A stretch of 64,000 bases of DNA from CAZUWH01 sp964624075. GTDB lineage: Bacteria; Pseudomonadota; Alphaproteobacteria; Rhodospirillales; Rhodospirillaceae. Below, piece by piece: positions 8,852-17,958 of the stretch. The notes below the pieces were generated by a model, which had not been told where the DNA came from, searched no databases, and was given only the letters and a program-made list of their open reading frames with translations. The stretch covers positions 42,323 through 106,322 of the forward strand of contig CAZUWH010000007.1 of assembly GCA_964624075.1 (NCBI GenBank), written 5' to 3'. How positions within the stretch are numbered: position 1 is the first letter of the stretch; the number at the start of each line of letters is the position of its first letter. A program made the translations under genes and the position numbers.

Positions 8852-9955
8852 ATGGGGTTCGCGTGTGGCATTGTTGGCCTGCCCAATGTGGGGAAGTCTA
8901 CACTCTTCAATGCTTTGACATCCACGGCGGCTGCCCAAGCCGCCAACTACCCCTTTTGTACCATCGCGCCCAACGTCGGCATCGTCGCCGTTCCCGACGA
9001 ACGGTTGCTAGTGCTGGCCCGCATTGGCCAATCGGCCCGGATGGTCCCGACCCAGATCGAATTCGTGGATATCGCCGGCCTGGTGCGTGGGGCGAGCAAG
9101 GGAGAGGGACTCGGGAACCAGTTTCTGGCCCATATCCGTAGCTGTGACGCTATCGCGCACGTTCTGCGCTGCTTTGAGAATGAGGATATCACCCACGTCG
9201 AGGGCCGGGTTGATCCCCTTCGGGATGCCGATACCGTTGAGACTGAACTGATGCTAGCCGATCTTGACAGCCTCGAGCGTCGCGCTATCTCCCTCGCCAA
9301 GAAAGTCAAGACGGGCGACAAGGACGCCAAAGCCCAGATGACCGTGATCGATCCGCTGCTGGATGCCTTGCGAGTTGGCCACCCCGCCCGTTCGGTACGT
9401 CTTGATGATCCCGAACAGAAAAAAATACAGCAGCAGCTTTTTCTGCTCACGGCTAAGCCCCTGCTGTACGTCTGCAATGTGGAAGAGACCGCAACAGCCA
9501 CGGGCAACGCTTACACTGGACAGGTGACCGCCCGGGCAGCCGCCGAAGGCACGATGGCGGTGGTCATCGCGGCGGCGGTTGAGGCCGAAGTGGCACAGTG
9601 GCCCGATGTGGCGGAGCGGAAGGCGTTTCTGGCTGCCCTGGATCTGGCGGAGACCGGCTTGGCACGGCTGATCAAGGCCGGTTATCAACGGCTCGATCTT
9701 CTCACCTTCTTCACCGTTGGTCCCAAGGAAGCGCGGGCGTGGACGGTGCGTCATGGCGCCAGGGCTCCGGAAGCTGCTGGCGTGATTCATTCGGATTTCG
9801 AGAAGGGATTCATCCGTGCTGAAACCATCGCCTATGACGATTTCCTGGCTTGCAATGGGGAGCAGGGGGCCCGTGACGCCGGCAGGATGCGGCTGGAAGG
9901 ACGGGAATACCCTGTCGCAGATGGCGACATCATGCACTTCCTGTTCAACGTGTGA
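8852..9955 (+). CDS. ychF: YchF/Ola1-family GTPase/ATPase
   Basis: Ribosome-associated P-loop nucleotidase of the Obg superfamily that prefers ATP and is linked to stress and translation quality. The 367-residue product has G1 at the start (GIVGLPNVGKST), G3 FVDIAGLVRGASKGEGLGNQ, the NVEE-type specificity segment (LYVCNVEE), a helical hairpin in the middle and the C-terminal TGS-like domain (LLTFFTVGPKEARAW ... GDIMHFLFNV). I chose ATG 8852 because AAGGGGG sits just upstream and the protein then begins exactly as the family does. The frame opens earlier at 8822. The gene stands alone between the ScsB-like gene and a repeat-rich spacer. Confidence 0.96.
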   Translation: MGFACGIVGLPNVGKSTLFNALTSTAAAQAANYPFCTIAPNVGIVAVPDERLLVLARIGQSARMVPTQIEFVDIAGLVRGASKGEGLGNQFLAHIRSCDAIAHVLRCFENEDITHVEGRVDPLRDADTVETELMLADLDSLERRAISLAKKVKTGDKDAKAQMTVIDPLLDALRVGHPARSVRLDDPEQKKIQQQLFLLTAKPLLYVCNVEETATATGNAYTGQVTARAAAEGTMAVVIAAAVEAEVAQWPDVAERKAFLAALDLAETGLARLIKAGYQRLDLLTFFTVGPKEARAWTVRHGARAPEAAGVIHSDFEKGFIRAETIAYDDFLACNGEQGARDAGRMRLEGREYPVADGDIMHFLFNV

Positions 9956-10225
9956 CTGGATGGGGGAGGGTTCTCTGTCCTCCCCCCGAACACTCCCTCT
10001 TCTCTGAGAGAACCCCCCTTTCCCCTGGAGGGAACACGCCCTTTCCCTTGGATCGGGGGAGGGCTTGCAACATCTGGACGAAAAAATCATTCTGCCCTGG
10101 CAGACCCGCGAAGGCGGGAATCCATGTTCACCAGCATGTCATGGATGCCCGCCCCTGGCTTGCGCGAGGACAAGCTTGCACGGGCATGACGATCTTTCGA
10201 GGGGGCCTCCTGACTTAGATTTCTG
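9956..10225. repeat. Intergenic palindromic repeats (both families)
   Basis: After ychF come GC-rich repeat units. A family-I core (CCCTTTCCCTTGGATCGGGG) lies near 10041. A family-II unit spans roughly 10105-10200, with opposed copies of the segment containing GCGGGAATCCATG and ATGGATGCCCGC. Similar units recur in many other gaps of the window (see findings). No gene is supported here. Confidence 0.6.
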
Positions 10226-10846
10226 CAAAAAACGAAAAGCGCGAGAGCCTGAAGGCCCTCGCATGTATTGCCTTCCTTTAAAGTGTGTCCCCCATGACTG
10301 ACACGCCATTGTACTGCTCATCAAGGGGTTCCTTTGCAAACTCTGAAAAATTCAAGCGTATCGCCATGCATGACGAACGACAACGCCGGGCTTCAGGAAG
10401 AAGTTGTGCTGGGCCTCGCAAGGTCGAGACCGTGATGCTGCCCGTTGGCACGGCACATCCTCCCACGCCAGCACTCTGCTCGCTCCCTCCTTCCGATCCC
10501 CAAATCCGTCGCCACCTTCCGGACCTGCACCCCACCGCCTCCTGGAATTCTGGACAGCGTCCCACCGCATCATCCCCCGGCAAAGGACTCTTCCAGATAC
10601 CCTGGACCATACCAGGGAATGCCGCAACACAACCCCCTCTCGACAATGGCCTGCCTCATTGCCACTGCCTGGCGCTCTCCTTGCGTTCTCTTGAAACGTC
10701 GAAGAATCTGTTTTTTGCGCAATCTTCCTTCATACCTGCTGAATCAAAACCACCGCACGAGCCACAGGAGAAATGAGAACACGTGATCTTCCATCGGAGT
10801 CCGTATCACTTCTACCAATGCTTCTTTGGCATGATTAAAACGCCGC
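10226..10846. other. Gap with no recognisable gene
   Basis: About 620 bp between the repeats and mucR. Open frames exist on both strands (for example 10285-10776 plus and 10278-10646 minus). Their products are Pro/Ser/Cys-rich and resemble no family I know. It may contain a decayed gene. I see no SRP, 6S or RNase P signature. Confidence 0.4.
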
Positions 10847-11266
10847 TCACTCTTCCTCTCGCCTTCTGCAGGATTTGGTACCAAGGCCAATTTTCTTGGC
10901 CAGAGTGCTGCGATGCCTGGCATAGCTTGGCGCGACCATTGGGTAGTCAGGTGGTAACTGCCAGCGCTCACGGTATTCTTCAGGGGTCATGTTGTAGGCT
11001 GTCTTGAGATGGCGTTTCAACATTTTCAGCTTTTTGCCATCCTCAAGACAAATGATGTAATCGGCTGTGATTGATTTTCTGATCGGGATGGCCGCCTGAG
11101 GACGATCCTCCGACGGCTGGGACGTTCCGACATTGGACAATGTCCGATAGACATCGTTGATCAACTGCGGCAGATCGCTTAGGGGCACGGTGTTGTTGGC
11201 CACATGGGCCGCCACGATTTCCGTTGTCAGGGACAACAATTCACTGGCGCTTGTTTGTTCAGGCAT
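10847..11266 (-). CDS. MucR/Ros-family transcriptional regulator (copy 1)
   Basis: Small DNA-binding protein related to MucR/Ros, which in alphaproteobacteria represses surface, motility and cell-cycle genes through AT-rich sites. The 139-residue protein has an N-terminal oligomerisation segment (ASELLSLTTEIVAAHVANN), a variable linker and the Ros-type finger region DYIICLEDGKKLKMLKRHLK followed by YNMTPEEYRERW and YPMVAPSYA. The first finger ligands (Cys, Asp, one His) are present. The second histidine is not visible (TAY), as in zinc-less members. Start 11266 gives the usual MPEQTS-like N-terminus. It is divergent from the TusA-like gene, sharing a 94-bp AT-rich promoter region. A second copy is at 43650. 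Confidence 0.92.
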   Translation of the reverse strand: MPEQTSASELLSLTTEIVAAHVANNTVPLSDLPQLINDVYRTLSNVGTSQPSEDRPQAAIPIRKSITADYIICLEDGKKLKMLKRHLKTAYNMTPEEYRERWQLPPDYPMVAPSYARHRSTLAKKIGLGTKSCRRREEE

Positions 11267-11360
11267 CAAATATATCCTCTTTTTGAAGGCGAACAAGTTT
11301 CTATATAGTTTATACTGACATTGGAAGCAATGGTGAATCAATCGTCACTGATAAAAAACT

Positions 11361-11624
11361 ATGAGGGAGAAGGTGACTGATAAACCGGACTACTATCTTG
11401 ATATCACAAGGGATCTCTGCCCCATGACCTTTGTCAAAACAAAATTGCTCGTCGAGCGTATGCAGCCTGGACAAGTCTGCGAGATCCGTCTGCAAGGTGC
11501 TGAACCACTTATTAATGTTCCAAGGTCCATAGCCACACTAGGGCACCTGGTCGTTGATCTTGGACTGGAGACCGGAGAACCAGAACATGGTGTTCATCGT
11601 ATTCGTATCATCAAGGTATTGTAA
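11361..11624 (+). CDS. TusA-family sulfur-carrier-like protein
   Basis: TusA/SirA-like proteins carry sulfur as a persulfide for tRNA thiolation or sulfur metabolism. The 87-residue product has the family signature near the N-terminus, DITRDLCPMTFVKTKLLVER, including the catalytic Cys-Pro pair (about residue 20). It ends in a short beta region. It reads PLINVPRSIATLGHLVVDLG where many relatives have the conserved loop. It is divergent from mucR. Which of several TusA-like roles it plays cannot be told from sequence. Confidence 0.85.
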   Translation: MREKVTDKPDYYLDITRDLCPMTFVKTKLLVERMQPGQVCEIRLQGAEPLINVPRSIATLGHLVVDLGLETGEPEHGVHRIRIIKVL

Positions 11625-11805
11625 CTATTTATTGGAGTCAGCGGCCGGCTGATATGATTCTTTCCTTGTCCATTGGAAATGGAGATTGCGTCTGTATTCT
11701 ACGAACGTCACAACGTGCCCTCCCGCGCGGCGGCAGGTAGGTTGCTATACATGGATAGACTGTATTACTTTAATCTGTCATATGTGATTGAAGTACAACC
11801 TTATA

Positions 11806-12306
11806 TCAGTCATGATGACTCGAATACGCGCATTCATCATTGCCCCCTGCCCGCAGGACCAGGGCGTCAGCGACGGTTCCATTGGGGCGCTGATAGTAAT
11901 CGAAACGTCGTCCGGCACGTTCAAAGCCGAGTTTCCGGTAAAGGGCAAGTGCCGCCATGTTGTCAATCGCCACCTCCAGAAACGTCGTCGCGCCGGTGGC
12001 GAGGGCGTTTTCGACCAGGCGACGGCCGACACCGAGCCGGCGCGCTTCCGGTATGACCCCTACCATCAATACCTCAGCCTCATCGAGAATACGGCGACAT
12101 ATGATCAGGCCTGTCAGCTTCTCCTCCCCCTCCCTGCCTTTGCAGCAACAAGACCGCACCAGAGCCAGCCAGCCGAACGTCCCCGGCATGGCCAGCACCT
12201 TAGCCATGGCCGACGCGTCCCATGCCGTCTCGAAACAGCGGGCCTGCACGGCCGCAGCCACTGCGGCATGCGTGGGGACAAGTGACAACAGCCGGATCAC
12301 GAGCAC
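11806..12306 (-). CDS. rimI: Ribosomal protein S18 alanine N-acetyltransferase-like (RimI)
   Basis: GNAT acetyltransferase expected to acetylate the N-terminus of ribosomal protein S18. The 166-residue protein shows the acetyl-CoA-binding segment as VGVIPEARRLGVGRRLVENA and the C-terminal YRKLGFERAGRRFDYY typical of RimI, plus an aspartate/asparagine-rich core (LEVAIDNMAALALY). Its ATG overlaps the tsaB stop by 10 nt (ATGCTCGTGA), indicating translational coupling; this tsaB-rimI pairing is common in proteobacteria. A short insertion near residues 52-60 (CCCKGREGEEK) is unusual. Downstream is a 180-bp spacer and the convergent TusA-like gene. Confidence 0.9.
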   Translation of the reverse strand: MLVIRLLSLVPTHAAVAAAVQARCFETAWDASAMAKVLAMPGTFGWLALVRSCCCKGREGEEKLTGLIICRRILDEAEVLMVGVIPEARRLGVGRRLVENALATGATTFLEVAIDNMAALALYRKLGFERAGRRFDYYQRPNGTVADALVLRAGGNDECAYSSHHD

Positions 12307-12983
12307 GCGTTCCCACCCGCACGCGACACGGTTACATCGGCAGGACGCAGATAGAGCGGCTCAGGTGCCATGCGACTGCCCCCCTCCCGAGCGGCAGCGA
12401 CAGCAGCAACCGCTGCCGCCTGGGGGAGCATCCCGCTCACTATCAGGGCAGTGGTGGGCAGGAAGCCGGTCAGCCGGGATATCCCATTGCCGACAATCAT
12501 GACTGATGCGGGCAACTGGTCCAGAAAGGCCGTCATGGCCGAAGGCTGCAACGTCTGCACGGGTCCAAGCGGCATGGGTGGTGTCGCGCCCAACAGAAAC
12601 GGCTGGACATAGACATCCGCCCGATAGCTGTCCAGAACCACCGCAGCCGATCGCGCTCCCTGGCTTTTGGTCCTGGCGATCCAGGCCACTGCCTCAAGCG
12701 TGGTCACACCGGCCACCGGACGCGCCGCTGCTAGACCCAATCCCCGTGCCGTGGCCAAACCAATCCGCACGCCGGTAAAGGAACCGGGCCCTACCGTGAC
12801 CGCGAACAGATCCACGTCCGCAAATGAAACCCCCGCCTCAGCCCGAACAGCCTGCACCATGGGCACCAGGATTTCCGCCTGACCTCTCCCCGTGATCTGG
12901 TCGCGACTGGCCAGTACCGTTCCGTCTTGCCATAGGGCGACCGAACACCCTTCTGTCGCACTGTCCAGCGCCAGAATCAGCAT
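12297..12983 (-). CDS. tsaB: tRNA t6A-modification protein TsaB
   Basis: TsaB is an inactive ASKHA-fold paralogue of TsaD that dimerises with it for synthesis of N6-threonylcarbamoyladenosine in ANN-decoding tRNAs. The 228-residue protein begins MLILALDSATEGCSVALWQD and carries the characteristic VTVGPGSFTGVRIGLATARG segment and LDSYRADVY. It is the first gene of a tsaB-rimI pair with overlapping stop/start. tsaD is not in this window. No other strong alternative identity. Confidence 0.94.
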   Translation of the reverse strand: MLILALDSATEGCSVALWQDGTVLASRDQITGRGQAEILVPMVQAVRAEAGVSFADVDLFAVTVGPGSFTGVRIGLATARGLGLAAARPVAGVTTLEAVAWIARTKSQGARSAAVVLDSYRADVYVQPFLLGATPPMPLGPVQTLQPSAMTAFLDQLPASVMIVGNGISRLTGFLPTTALIVSGMLPQAAAVAAVAAAREGGSRMAPEPLYLRPADVTVSRAGGNACS

Positions 12984-13479
12984 CGTTGCAATACTCCGGT
13001 TTTCTTTCGCAGCAGGCCGCCACCGTTTTCCCGCGGGGCCCTGCTACCTGTTCCTGTATACTGAAGGTGTAAGAAAACTTGAACAAACCGGGGCGATCAA
13101 ATGAAAGAGTCGAGAGAAGGGGGGGGGGAAGAATACTGCTTCCCGAAGGGATAACTGGCCACACTTTCCTTCTGTGATTCCTGTAAGGATTGTCCACCGT
13201 GAAAGCGGGGAGCGGGAATCCGTGGTTGGACGGCGCAGCATGTTGTGGTCTGGCGACACGCCTGCCCCGCTATGGACCACCGCCTGCGCAGGGGTGACGG
13301 AAAGAGGCTGATTTTGCGAGGGGGAAGGTGAACGGTTACCCCGAAGGGTGGTTTTTCGTACCCGGACAAAATAGAACAGGCGTGAGGCACGATCGCCCTT
13401 TTTCTGGTCCTATCTGCACCCTCAGATTGCTGTGCAAAACGCATTCAAAAGACCTGCCGTGTTGTTTCTAGGAGTTTCC
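12984..13479. other. Gap with repeat material upstream of vanX-like gene
   Basis: About 500 bp. Around 13190-13312 there is family-II-like repeat sequence (GCGGGAATCCGTGG ... CCTGCGCAGGGGTGACGG). No gene is recognised. The tsaB promoter should lie just above 12983 on the minus strand, but I cannot pin it. Confidence 0.45.
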
Positions 13480-14037
13480 ATGCTGGTCGAAATAACCCCT
13501 CCTGCCTTCGATATCATTCTCGATATTGTCTATGCCACAAGGACCAATTTCACCGGTGCCCCTGTCTATGTGCGCCCGGGCTGCTATCTGCATGGCGAGT
13601 CGGCGGCCCTGTTGCGGCGGGCAATCGCATTGGCCTGCCCGCATGGCTTGCGGTTCAAGATTTTTGATGCCTTCCGCCCGGCGGAAGCGCAAAGAGTGCT
13701 TTGGACGCATATGCCCGATCCTGATTTTCTGGCCGATCCCCGCCGCGGTTCGCCCCATTCCCGCGGGGTTGCCACCGACCTGACCCTGGTCGAGGCAGCA
13801 ACCGGGCAGGAACTGGAGATGGGAACGCCTTTCGATCACTTCTCGCCGTTTTCCTACCATGGTACCCTGGATATTTCGGTGACTGCCCAACGCAATCGCA
13901 TGTTGTTGATCGGATTGATGACAGCCGCGGGCTGGGATTTCTATCACAAGGAATGGTGGCATTATCAGATGTTCAATGCACGCCGTTTCCCGGTGCTCAG
14001 CGACACTGTTTTGTCTTTACCCATGATGCCCTGCTGA
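13480..14037 (+). CDS. ddpX: D-alanyl-D-alanine dipeptidase (VanX/DdpX family)
   Basis: Zinc dipeptidase that cleaves D-Ala-D-Ala; in non-resistant bacteria it is thought to recycle cell-wall peptide. The 185-residue protein carries the zinc motif SPHSRGVATD (about 92-101), with His and Asp ligands, and the second half-site EWWHYQ near the C-terminus with catalytic Glu and His ligand. FDAFRPAEAQR contains the conserved arginine region. Start 13480 was chosen because AGGAG lies 6 nt upstream; the frame opens 16 codons earlier. No van regulatory genes are nearby, so a housekeeping or nutritional role is more likely than glycopeptide resistance. Confidence 0.92.
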   Translation: MLVEITPPAFDIILDIVYATRTNFTGAPVYVRPGCYLHGESAALLRRAIALACPHGLRFKIFDAFRPAEAQRVLWTHMPDPDFLADPRRGSPHSRGVATDLTLVEAATGQELEMGTPFDHFSPFSYHGTLDISVTAQRNRMLLIGLMTAAGWDFYHKEWWHYQMFNARRFPVLSDTVLSLPMMPC

Positions 14038-14358
14038 CAGGAGAGACCCGGCTATTGCGGATCGACGGACGTGGATGGGGGAGCGGGCGCCGCGACAGAC
14101 CTCTCTTTTACTCCCGCGCGCTGTCCGTTCGCACCCGGAGGAGACGTCAGGCATTCCCTGCATCATCGTGGCTGTGATACCCTTACGGCTTCTACAGGCC
14201 ATTTCGTTTTCGCAACGCGAGGTCTTTCGCAAGCATCCGGCTATGGAATACAAAACGGGCCCGTTTTCCTGGATTATCTTTCTTCAGGTGATTGTTCCGG
14301 CTGGCCGATGCCCTCAAGAAAGTAACTGGACACGGTAGCCGAAATATACAGTGGAAAC
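14038..14358. other. Gap with no recognisable gene
   Basis: About 320 bp between the dipeptidase and the thymidylate-synthase-like gene. Short open frames on both strands do not look like real proteins. Nothing structured was recognised, though the last part should hold the promoter and leader of the next gene. Confidence 0.45.
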
Positions 14359-15864
14359 ATGACGTCTCTAGCTATCTTCGAACCACTCTATTTCTCTGAT
14401 AGACTGTACATCATCAATCCGCATGGCGACGTGGGCATCGCCACCCTCTGGACCCCAGTACGGCAGGTCGTGGACTTCCTTGCGCGCTATGGCATCGATC
14501 TCGATCCGGCATCATCGCGCATTGCCGTGCTCGGCACGCTCTATGGCGATGGCCTGCCGCAGCTTATCCGCAACCTCCTCTGGAACCCGCAGATCCATCA
14601 CATCCTCATTCTCGGCCAGAACCTGAGCGGATCTGCAGAAGAGCTTGCCAACCTGCTGACACTTGGCGTAGAGCAGGCTGAACGCCTCAACCAGCCGCGC
14701 TTCCGCATCCGGGGTACCACCCGCTGTCTGGACACCGCCTTCGATCCTGCGCTCTTGACGGACCAGGTACGGCCCGTGTCTCTTGGCAAGCTGTCCGCGC
14801 CTGAAACTGCACGCGGGCTGCAGATCTTCTTTGCCACCCTGCCGCCGCCGGAACTGCCCCGGCGCGATCGGGTCCAGGTCCCCTTGCCGGAATACCGGCC
14901 CGTCTACTTTCCCTCCGAGCCGCGCGCCCATACCATCGTTCGCCGCAAGCCGCTGGATGCCTGGGAAGAGGTGGTTACCCGAGTGCTGCGGTTCGGGGTG
15001 CCAGTGGTCGCGGGTGAAGGCAAGCCGCGGCTGGAGTTGCAAAACTTGAAAGTGATCGTGACCGAGCCAGTCGCGGACGCCGAGGCTGATTTGCGCGCCG
15101 TCGGTTTCTTGCTCGCCGATTTCCAGGCCTATCAGACCGCTATCTTGTCGGATATCCGGCCAGAGGGAGTGGATTATACCTATGGCCACCGGCTGCGGCG
15201 TTACTGGGGGCTTGACCTGCTGGAGGCGGCGGCAACCCGGCTCAAGGCCAATCCCGGCAGCCGGGGCGGATTTCTGACCGTGTGGGATCCGGCAACAGAC
15301 CTGGTGGCCGATGCCACCGTTGGCACACCCTGTCTGACGACCCTGTTTTTCCGAGTGTTCCAGGAGGTGTTGACCCTTACGGCCACCTTCCGCGTCCACA
15401 ATGTCATGTCGGCCTGGCTGCGGAATCTGTACGGACTGATGGCGCTTCAGGCGGAAGTGGGACGCGTCGCGGGCGGTTTGCCGGTGGGAGCGATCACGGT
15501 GATCAGTCACGCGATTGCCATCGATCCTGATACCCCGGAGCGGCTTGATCTCGCCCGCCAGATCGCAGCGGCCAAGATCAGCGACGGAGAGATTGACCGC
15601 GCCACTGGCAAACGGACCCTGCGGGAAGACCCAAACGGCTACTTCATCTTCACCGTGGACCAGGCGGCGGAAGGAATCGTTGCCGTGCACAAGACACGGG
15701 ATGGTGAAACGCTCACGCAGTATCGAGGGCGGACGGCTATGGACGTGGAACGGCAGATCGTTCACGACGGCGCGATTTCCGATATCGGTCATGCCCTCTA
15801 CGTCGGGCGTCAGCTCGCGATTCTAGAAGAGCGGGTGAAAAGGGAAAAAACGAAAACATGTTGA
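14359..15864 (+). CDS. MtrA-like / thymidylate-synthase-like protein with DUF4346-type tail
   Basis: A 501-residue protein of uncertain function. Residues 1-170 resemble the MtrA-like domain (INPHGDVGIATLWTP, IAVLGTLYGDGLPQLIRNLL, ILGQNLSGSAEELANLL). The middle resembles thymidylate synthase, with a cysteine in the expected position (VGTPCLTTLFFRV) and a following FRVHNVMSAWLRNLYGLMAL plus GAITVISHAIAI segment. The last 75 residues (DPNGYFIFTVDQAAEGIVAV, ISDIGHALYVGRQLAILEER) match a DUF4346-type domain. Such combinations are known from methanogens and cyanobacteria. Whether it makes dTMP, transfers a methyl group or does something else is unknown. It precedes the glycosyltransferase gene by 71 bp on the same strand. 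Confidence 0.7.
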   Translation: MTSLAIFEPLYFSDRLYIINPHGDVGIATLWTPVRQVVDFLARYGIDLDPASSRIAVLGTLYGDGLPQLIRNLLWNPQIHHILILGQNLSGSAEELANLLTLGVEQAERLNQPRFRIRGTTRCLDTAFDPALLTDQVRPVSLGKLSAPETARGLQIFFATLPPPELPRRDRVQVPLPEYRPVYFPSEPRAHTIVRRKPLDAWEEVVTRVLRFGVPVVAGEGKPRLELQNLKVIVTEPVADAEADLRAVGFLLADFQAYQTAILSDIRPEGVDYTYGHRLRRYWGLDLLEAAATRLKANPGSRGGFLTVWDPATDLVADATVGTPCLTTLFFRVFQEVLTLTATFRVHNVMSAWLRNLYGLMALQAEVGRVAGGLPVGAITVISHAIAIDPDTPERLDLARQIAAAKISDGEIDRATGKRTLREDPNGYFIFTVDQAAEGIVAVHKTRDGETLTQYRGRTAMDVERQIVHDGAISDIGHALYVGRQLAILEERVKREKTKTC

Positions 15865-15935
15865 ACATATCTGAGCATGTTGATTCGGTTCCGTCGTTTC
15901 GGCATGACAGATTTGAACCGGAGTGAGTGGTGACC

Positions 15936-16931
15936 ATGCAGCAGGGTCACAACGCCTATAAAAGCATGAGAATCGCCGTTCTTCTTCCCTGTTACAACGA
16001 GGAAGGAGCGATCGGGGCTGTTGTCCGGAAAGCCGCGCAGGTGCTGCCCGGAGGGGATATTTACGTCTTCGACAACAACTCTACCGACCGTACGGCGCAG
16101 GAGGCACGGGAGGCAGGTGCTATCGTCATAACCGAGCGCTACCAGGGCAAAGGACACGTCGTTCGTCGCATGTTCAGCGAAATTGAAGCGGATGTCTATC
16201 TAATGGCAGATGGCGATGGAACCTATGGGATCGAAAGCGCGCCCGAACTGATCGGAACCCTGGTCGCTGGGCGGTTGGACATGGTGATCGGCAAGCGCGT
16301 TCCTGTTTACCACCAGAAAACGTATCGGCCCGGCCATGTTTTCGGCAATCGGCTTCTGACGACGCTTGCCCATTTCTTCTTTGGTCGCGGCTTTACCGAC
16401 ATGTTGTCGGGATACAGGGTTTTCTCGCGCCGATTCGTCAAGTCATTCCCCGTTCTGTCCGGTGGGTTCGAGATCGAGACGGAAATGACCGTTCACTGTC
16501 TCAGTCTCAACCTGCCCCATGCGGAAGTCAGGACGCCTTATTATGAACGGGCGGACGGCACCCGGAGCAAGCTCAAGACCTATCAGGACGGCCTGCGAAT
16601 CCTGCTGGTGATGATTCGTCTTTTCAAGGATTACCATCCCCTGGCCTTTTTCAATGGGGCAGGCGCTGTTCTGGCGGCCGTGGCATTATTCCTTTTCGTT
16701 CCCGTTCTGAACGAGTATCTAGAAACAGGCTTCGTTCTCCGTCTGCCAATTGCGGTTCTGTCCGCGGGACTCATGATAGCCGCCTTTCTGTCTGTCAATG
16801 CCGGGTTCATCCTGGACAGCGTGGCACGGCAGCGGCTTGAGAACAAGAAACTCGCCTACCTCGCGCAAGACAATCGGACCTCTCCCCGAACCCCCTTCCC
16901 CCTCTCTCTGAGATCGGGAGAGGATTCTTGA
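15936..16931 (+). CDS. Family 2 glycosyltransferase with C-terminal membrane hairpin
   Basis: Inverting GT-A glycosyltransferase, probably acting on a polyprenyl phosphate or similar membrane acceptor. After a short N-terminus the catalytic domain starts MRIAVLLPCYNEEGAIGAVV, has the nucleotide-sugar motif MADGDGTYG (DxD-like) and the acceptor-loop sequence FTDMLSGYRVFSRRFVKSFP. Two hydrophobic helices follow at about residues 240-260 and 275-295 (GAGAVLAAVALFLFVPVL, LPIAVLSAGLMIAAFLSV). This is the DPM1/GtrB-like architecture. The start is uncertain: ATG 15936 or ATG 15966. The C-terminal tail runs into repeat sequence. Confidence 0.85.
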   Translation: MQQGHNAYKSMRIAVLLPCYNEEGAIGAVVRKAAQVLPGGDIYVFDNNSTDRTAQEAREAGAIVITERYQGKGHVVRRMFSEIEADVYLMADGDGTYGIESAPELIGTLVAGRLDMVIGKRVPVYHQKTYRPGHVFGNRLLTTLAHFFFGRGFTDMLSGYRVFSRRFVKSFPVLSGGFEIETEMTVHCLSLNLPHAEVRTPYYERADGTRSKLKTYQDGLRILLVMIRLFKDYHPLAFFNGAGAVLAAVALFLFVPVLNEYLETGFVLRLPIAVLSAGLMIAAFLSVNAGFILDSVARQRLENKKLAYLAQDNRTSPRTPFPLSLRSGEDS

Positions 16932-17440
16932 GAAGTGTCCAGGCCCGTCTCGTCCCATCCGTCCCTGCTCTGCCACCGGGTCCCGGAAAGGAGGTCTCTA
17001 AGAATCCAGAAGGCCCGCGAAAGCCTGTCCTCGCGCAGGCGGGGGCATCCGTGCCTGTCAGCATACATGGATGCCCCCGCCTGCGCGGTCGTGACGGTCA
17101 TTAGAGGTGTCCGGGAGCAGCAATTCCCGGTATGAAATTTATTCCAAGTCACCTTGGCAGGCTCCATCCCCAAACCCTTCTCCCCAGAGGGGGCAAGTCC
17201 CCCTTCAGGAGACGGACGTGTTCCCTCAGGGGGTCTCTTTCGGGACGGGGTCCGTCGGGAGAGGATCGAGGGAGGGGCAGGAAGTCTTCCGCCTGGACCT
17301 TGTTAGCCCGCGTGCGCCCGCGCTGGCGTGATTGCCACGAGCCCCCTCATCGCCGCACCAGACGTCACGATCACCCCTCCCCCGACCCTCCCCCCGATCC
17401 AAGGGGGAGGGAGTCTTCCCGTCAGAAGGAGAGAAGACTC
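16880..17440. repeat. Large intergenic repeat block
   Basis: Contains a perfect family-II inverted repeat, GCGCAGGCGGGGGCATCC (17033-17050) against GGATGCCCCCGCCTGCGC (17069-17086), with an 18-nt loop. From 17132 a longer unit begins GAAATTTATTCCAAGTCAC; a similar start recurs near 44600 and 32973. The unit ends with a family-I core (CCCCCGATCCAAGGGGGAGG) near 17392. Part of the block overlaps the last codons of the glycosyltransferase. No gene is supported between 16932 and 17569. Confidence 0.65.
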
Positions 17441-17569
17441 CGCGTGGTCATTCTCGCAAGGCCTGTTCCCTGCGCGCGGCTATTCTCCTGTTCCCCGTCC
17501 GCAGGTCCAGGGGACAAGCCGGGGGATCACGTCCTGGCGGGAGGGATCACTGCAGCAGAAGCCGCACGA

Positions 17570-17821
17570 TCACCGTGACGTGGCACCGACCGTCATCGCG
17601 AACAAGGCCGCCAGCATCACCCCCAGCTTGATGACCAGACGCAACTCCATCGTCCTCATCTCGGCGCGCACAGCGGCAATGTCGGCCTTGGTGGCACACA
17701 AGATATCCGAGTCGGTCGAGGCCTGCCGGAGGGCTTCGGTGATGGCGTTGGCGTGCGCTTCGAAGAACCCACCTTCGCGCAAATGGTGGGCGATTCTCAA
17801 GGTATCGAAGGCTAGGGCCAT
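17570..17821 (-). CDS. Small coiled-coil membrane protein (DUF1640/CCDC90-like)
   Basis: An 83-residue protein starting MALAFDTLRIAHHLREGGFF and continuing EAHANAITEALRQASTDSD. A conserved ATKADI segment and a short coiled coil (AAVRAEMRTMELRLVIKL) follow, then a C-terminal membrane helix (GVMLAALFAMTVGATSR). This layout matches a common alphaproteobacterial family of short coiled-coil proteins with one C-terminal transmembrane segment. The function is not established. Start 17821 was preferred over 17863 because relatives begin MALAFDTL. It sits downstream of the DUF721 gene on the same strand, with 137 bp between. Confidence 0.7.
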   Translation of the reverse strand: MALAFDTLRIAHHLREGGFFEAHANAITEALRQASTDSDILCATKADIAAVRAEMRTMELRLVIKLGVMLAALFAMTVGATSR

Positions 17822-17958
17822 GAAGGCATCCTCTCCCTGGTCTTTCTCCCGCCATGGGCGCAAAGGGCCGGGGCGTCAACGGCTGTGAAGAGGGAGGTCC
17901 GGGATGAACACGCTACCCTCCATGATGTGTGAATGGGGCCTAGGAGGGCGCCACCGCT

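Noticed and set aside
10285..10776. 163-codon ORF before mucR copy 1
   Set aside because: Composition is Pro/Ser-rich without any motif, and competing frames exist on the other strand; not supported as a gene.
14512..15792. 426-codon minus-strand ORF opposite the thymidylate-synthase-like gene
   Set aside because: High GC creates long antisense frames; the plus-strand product has recognisable domains and the antisense one has none.
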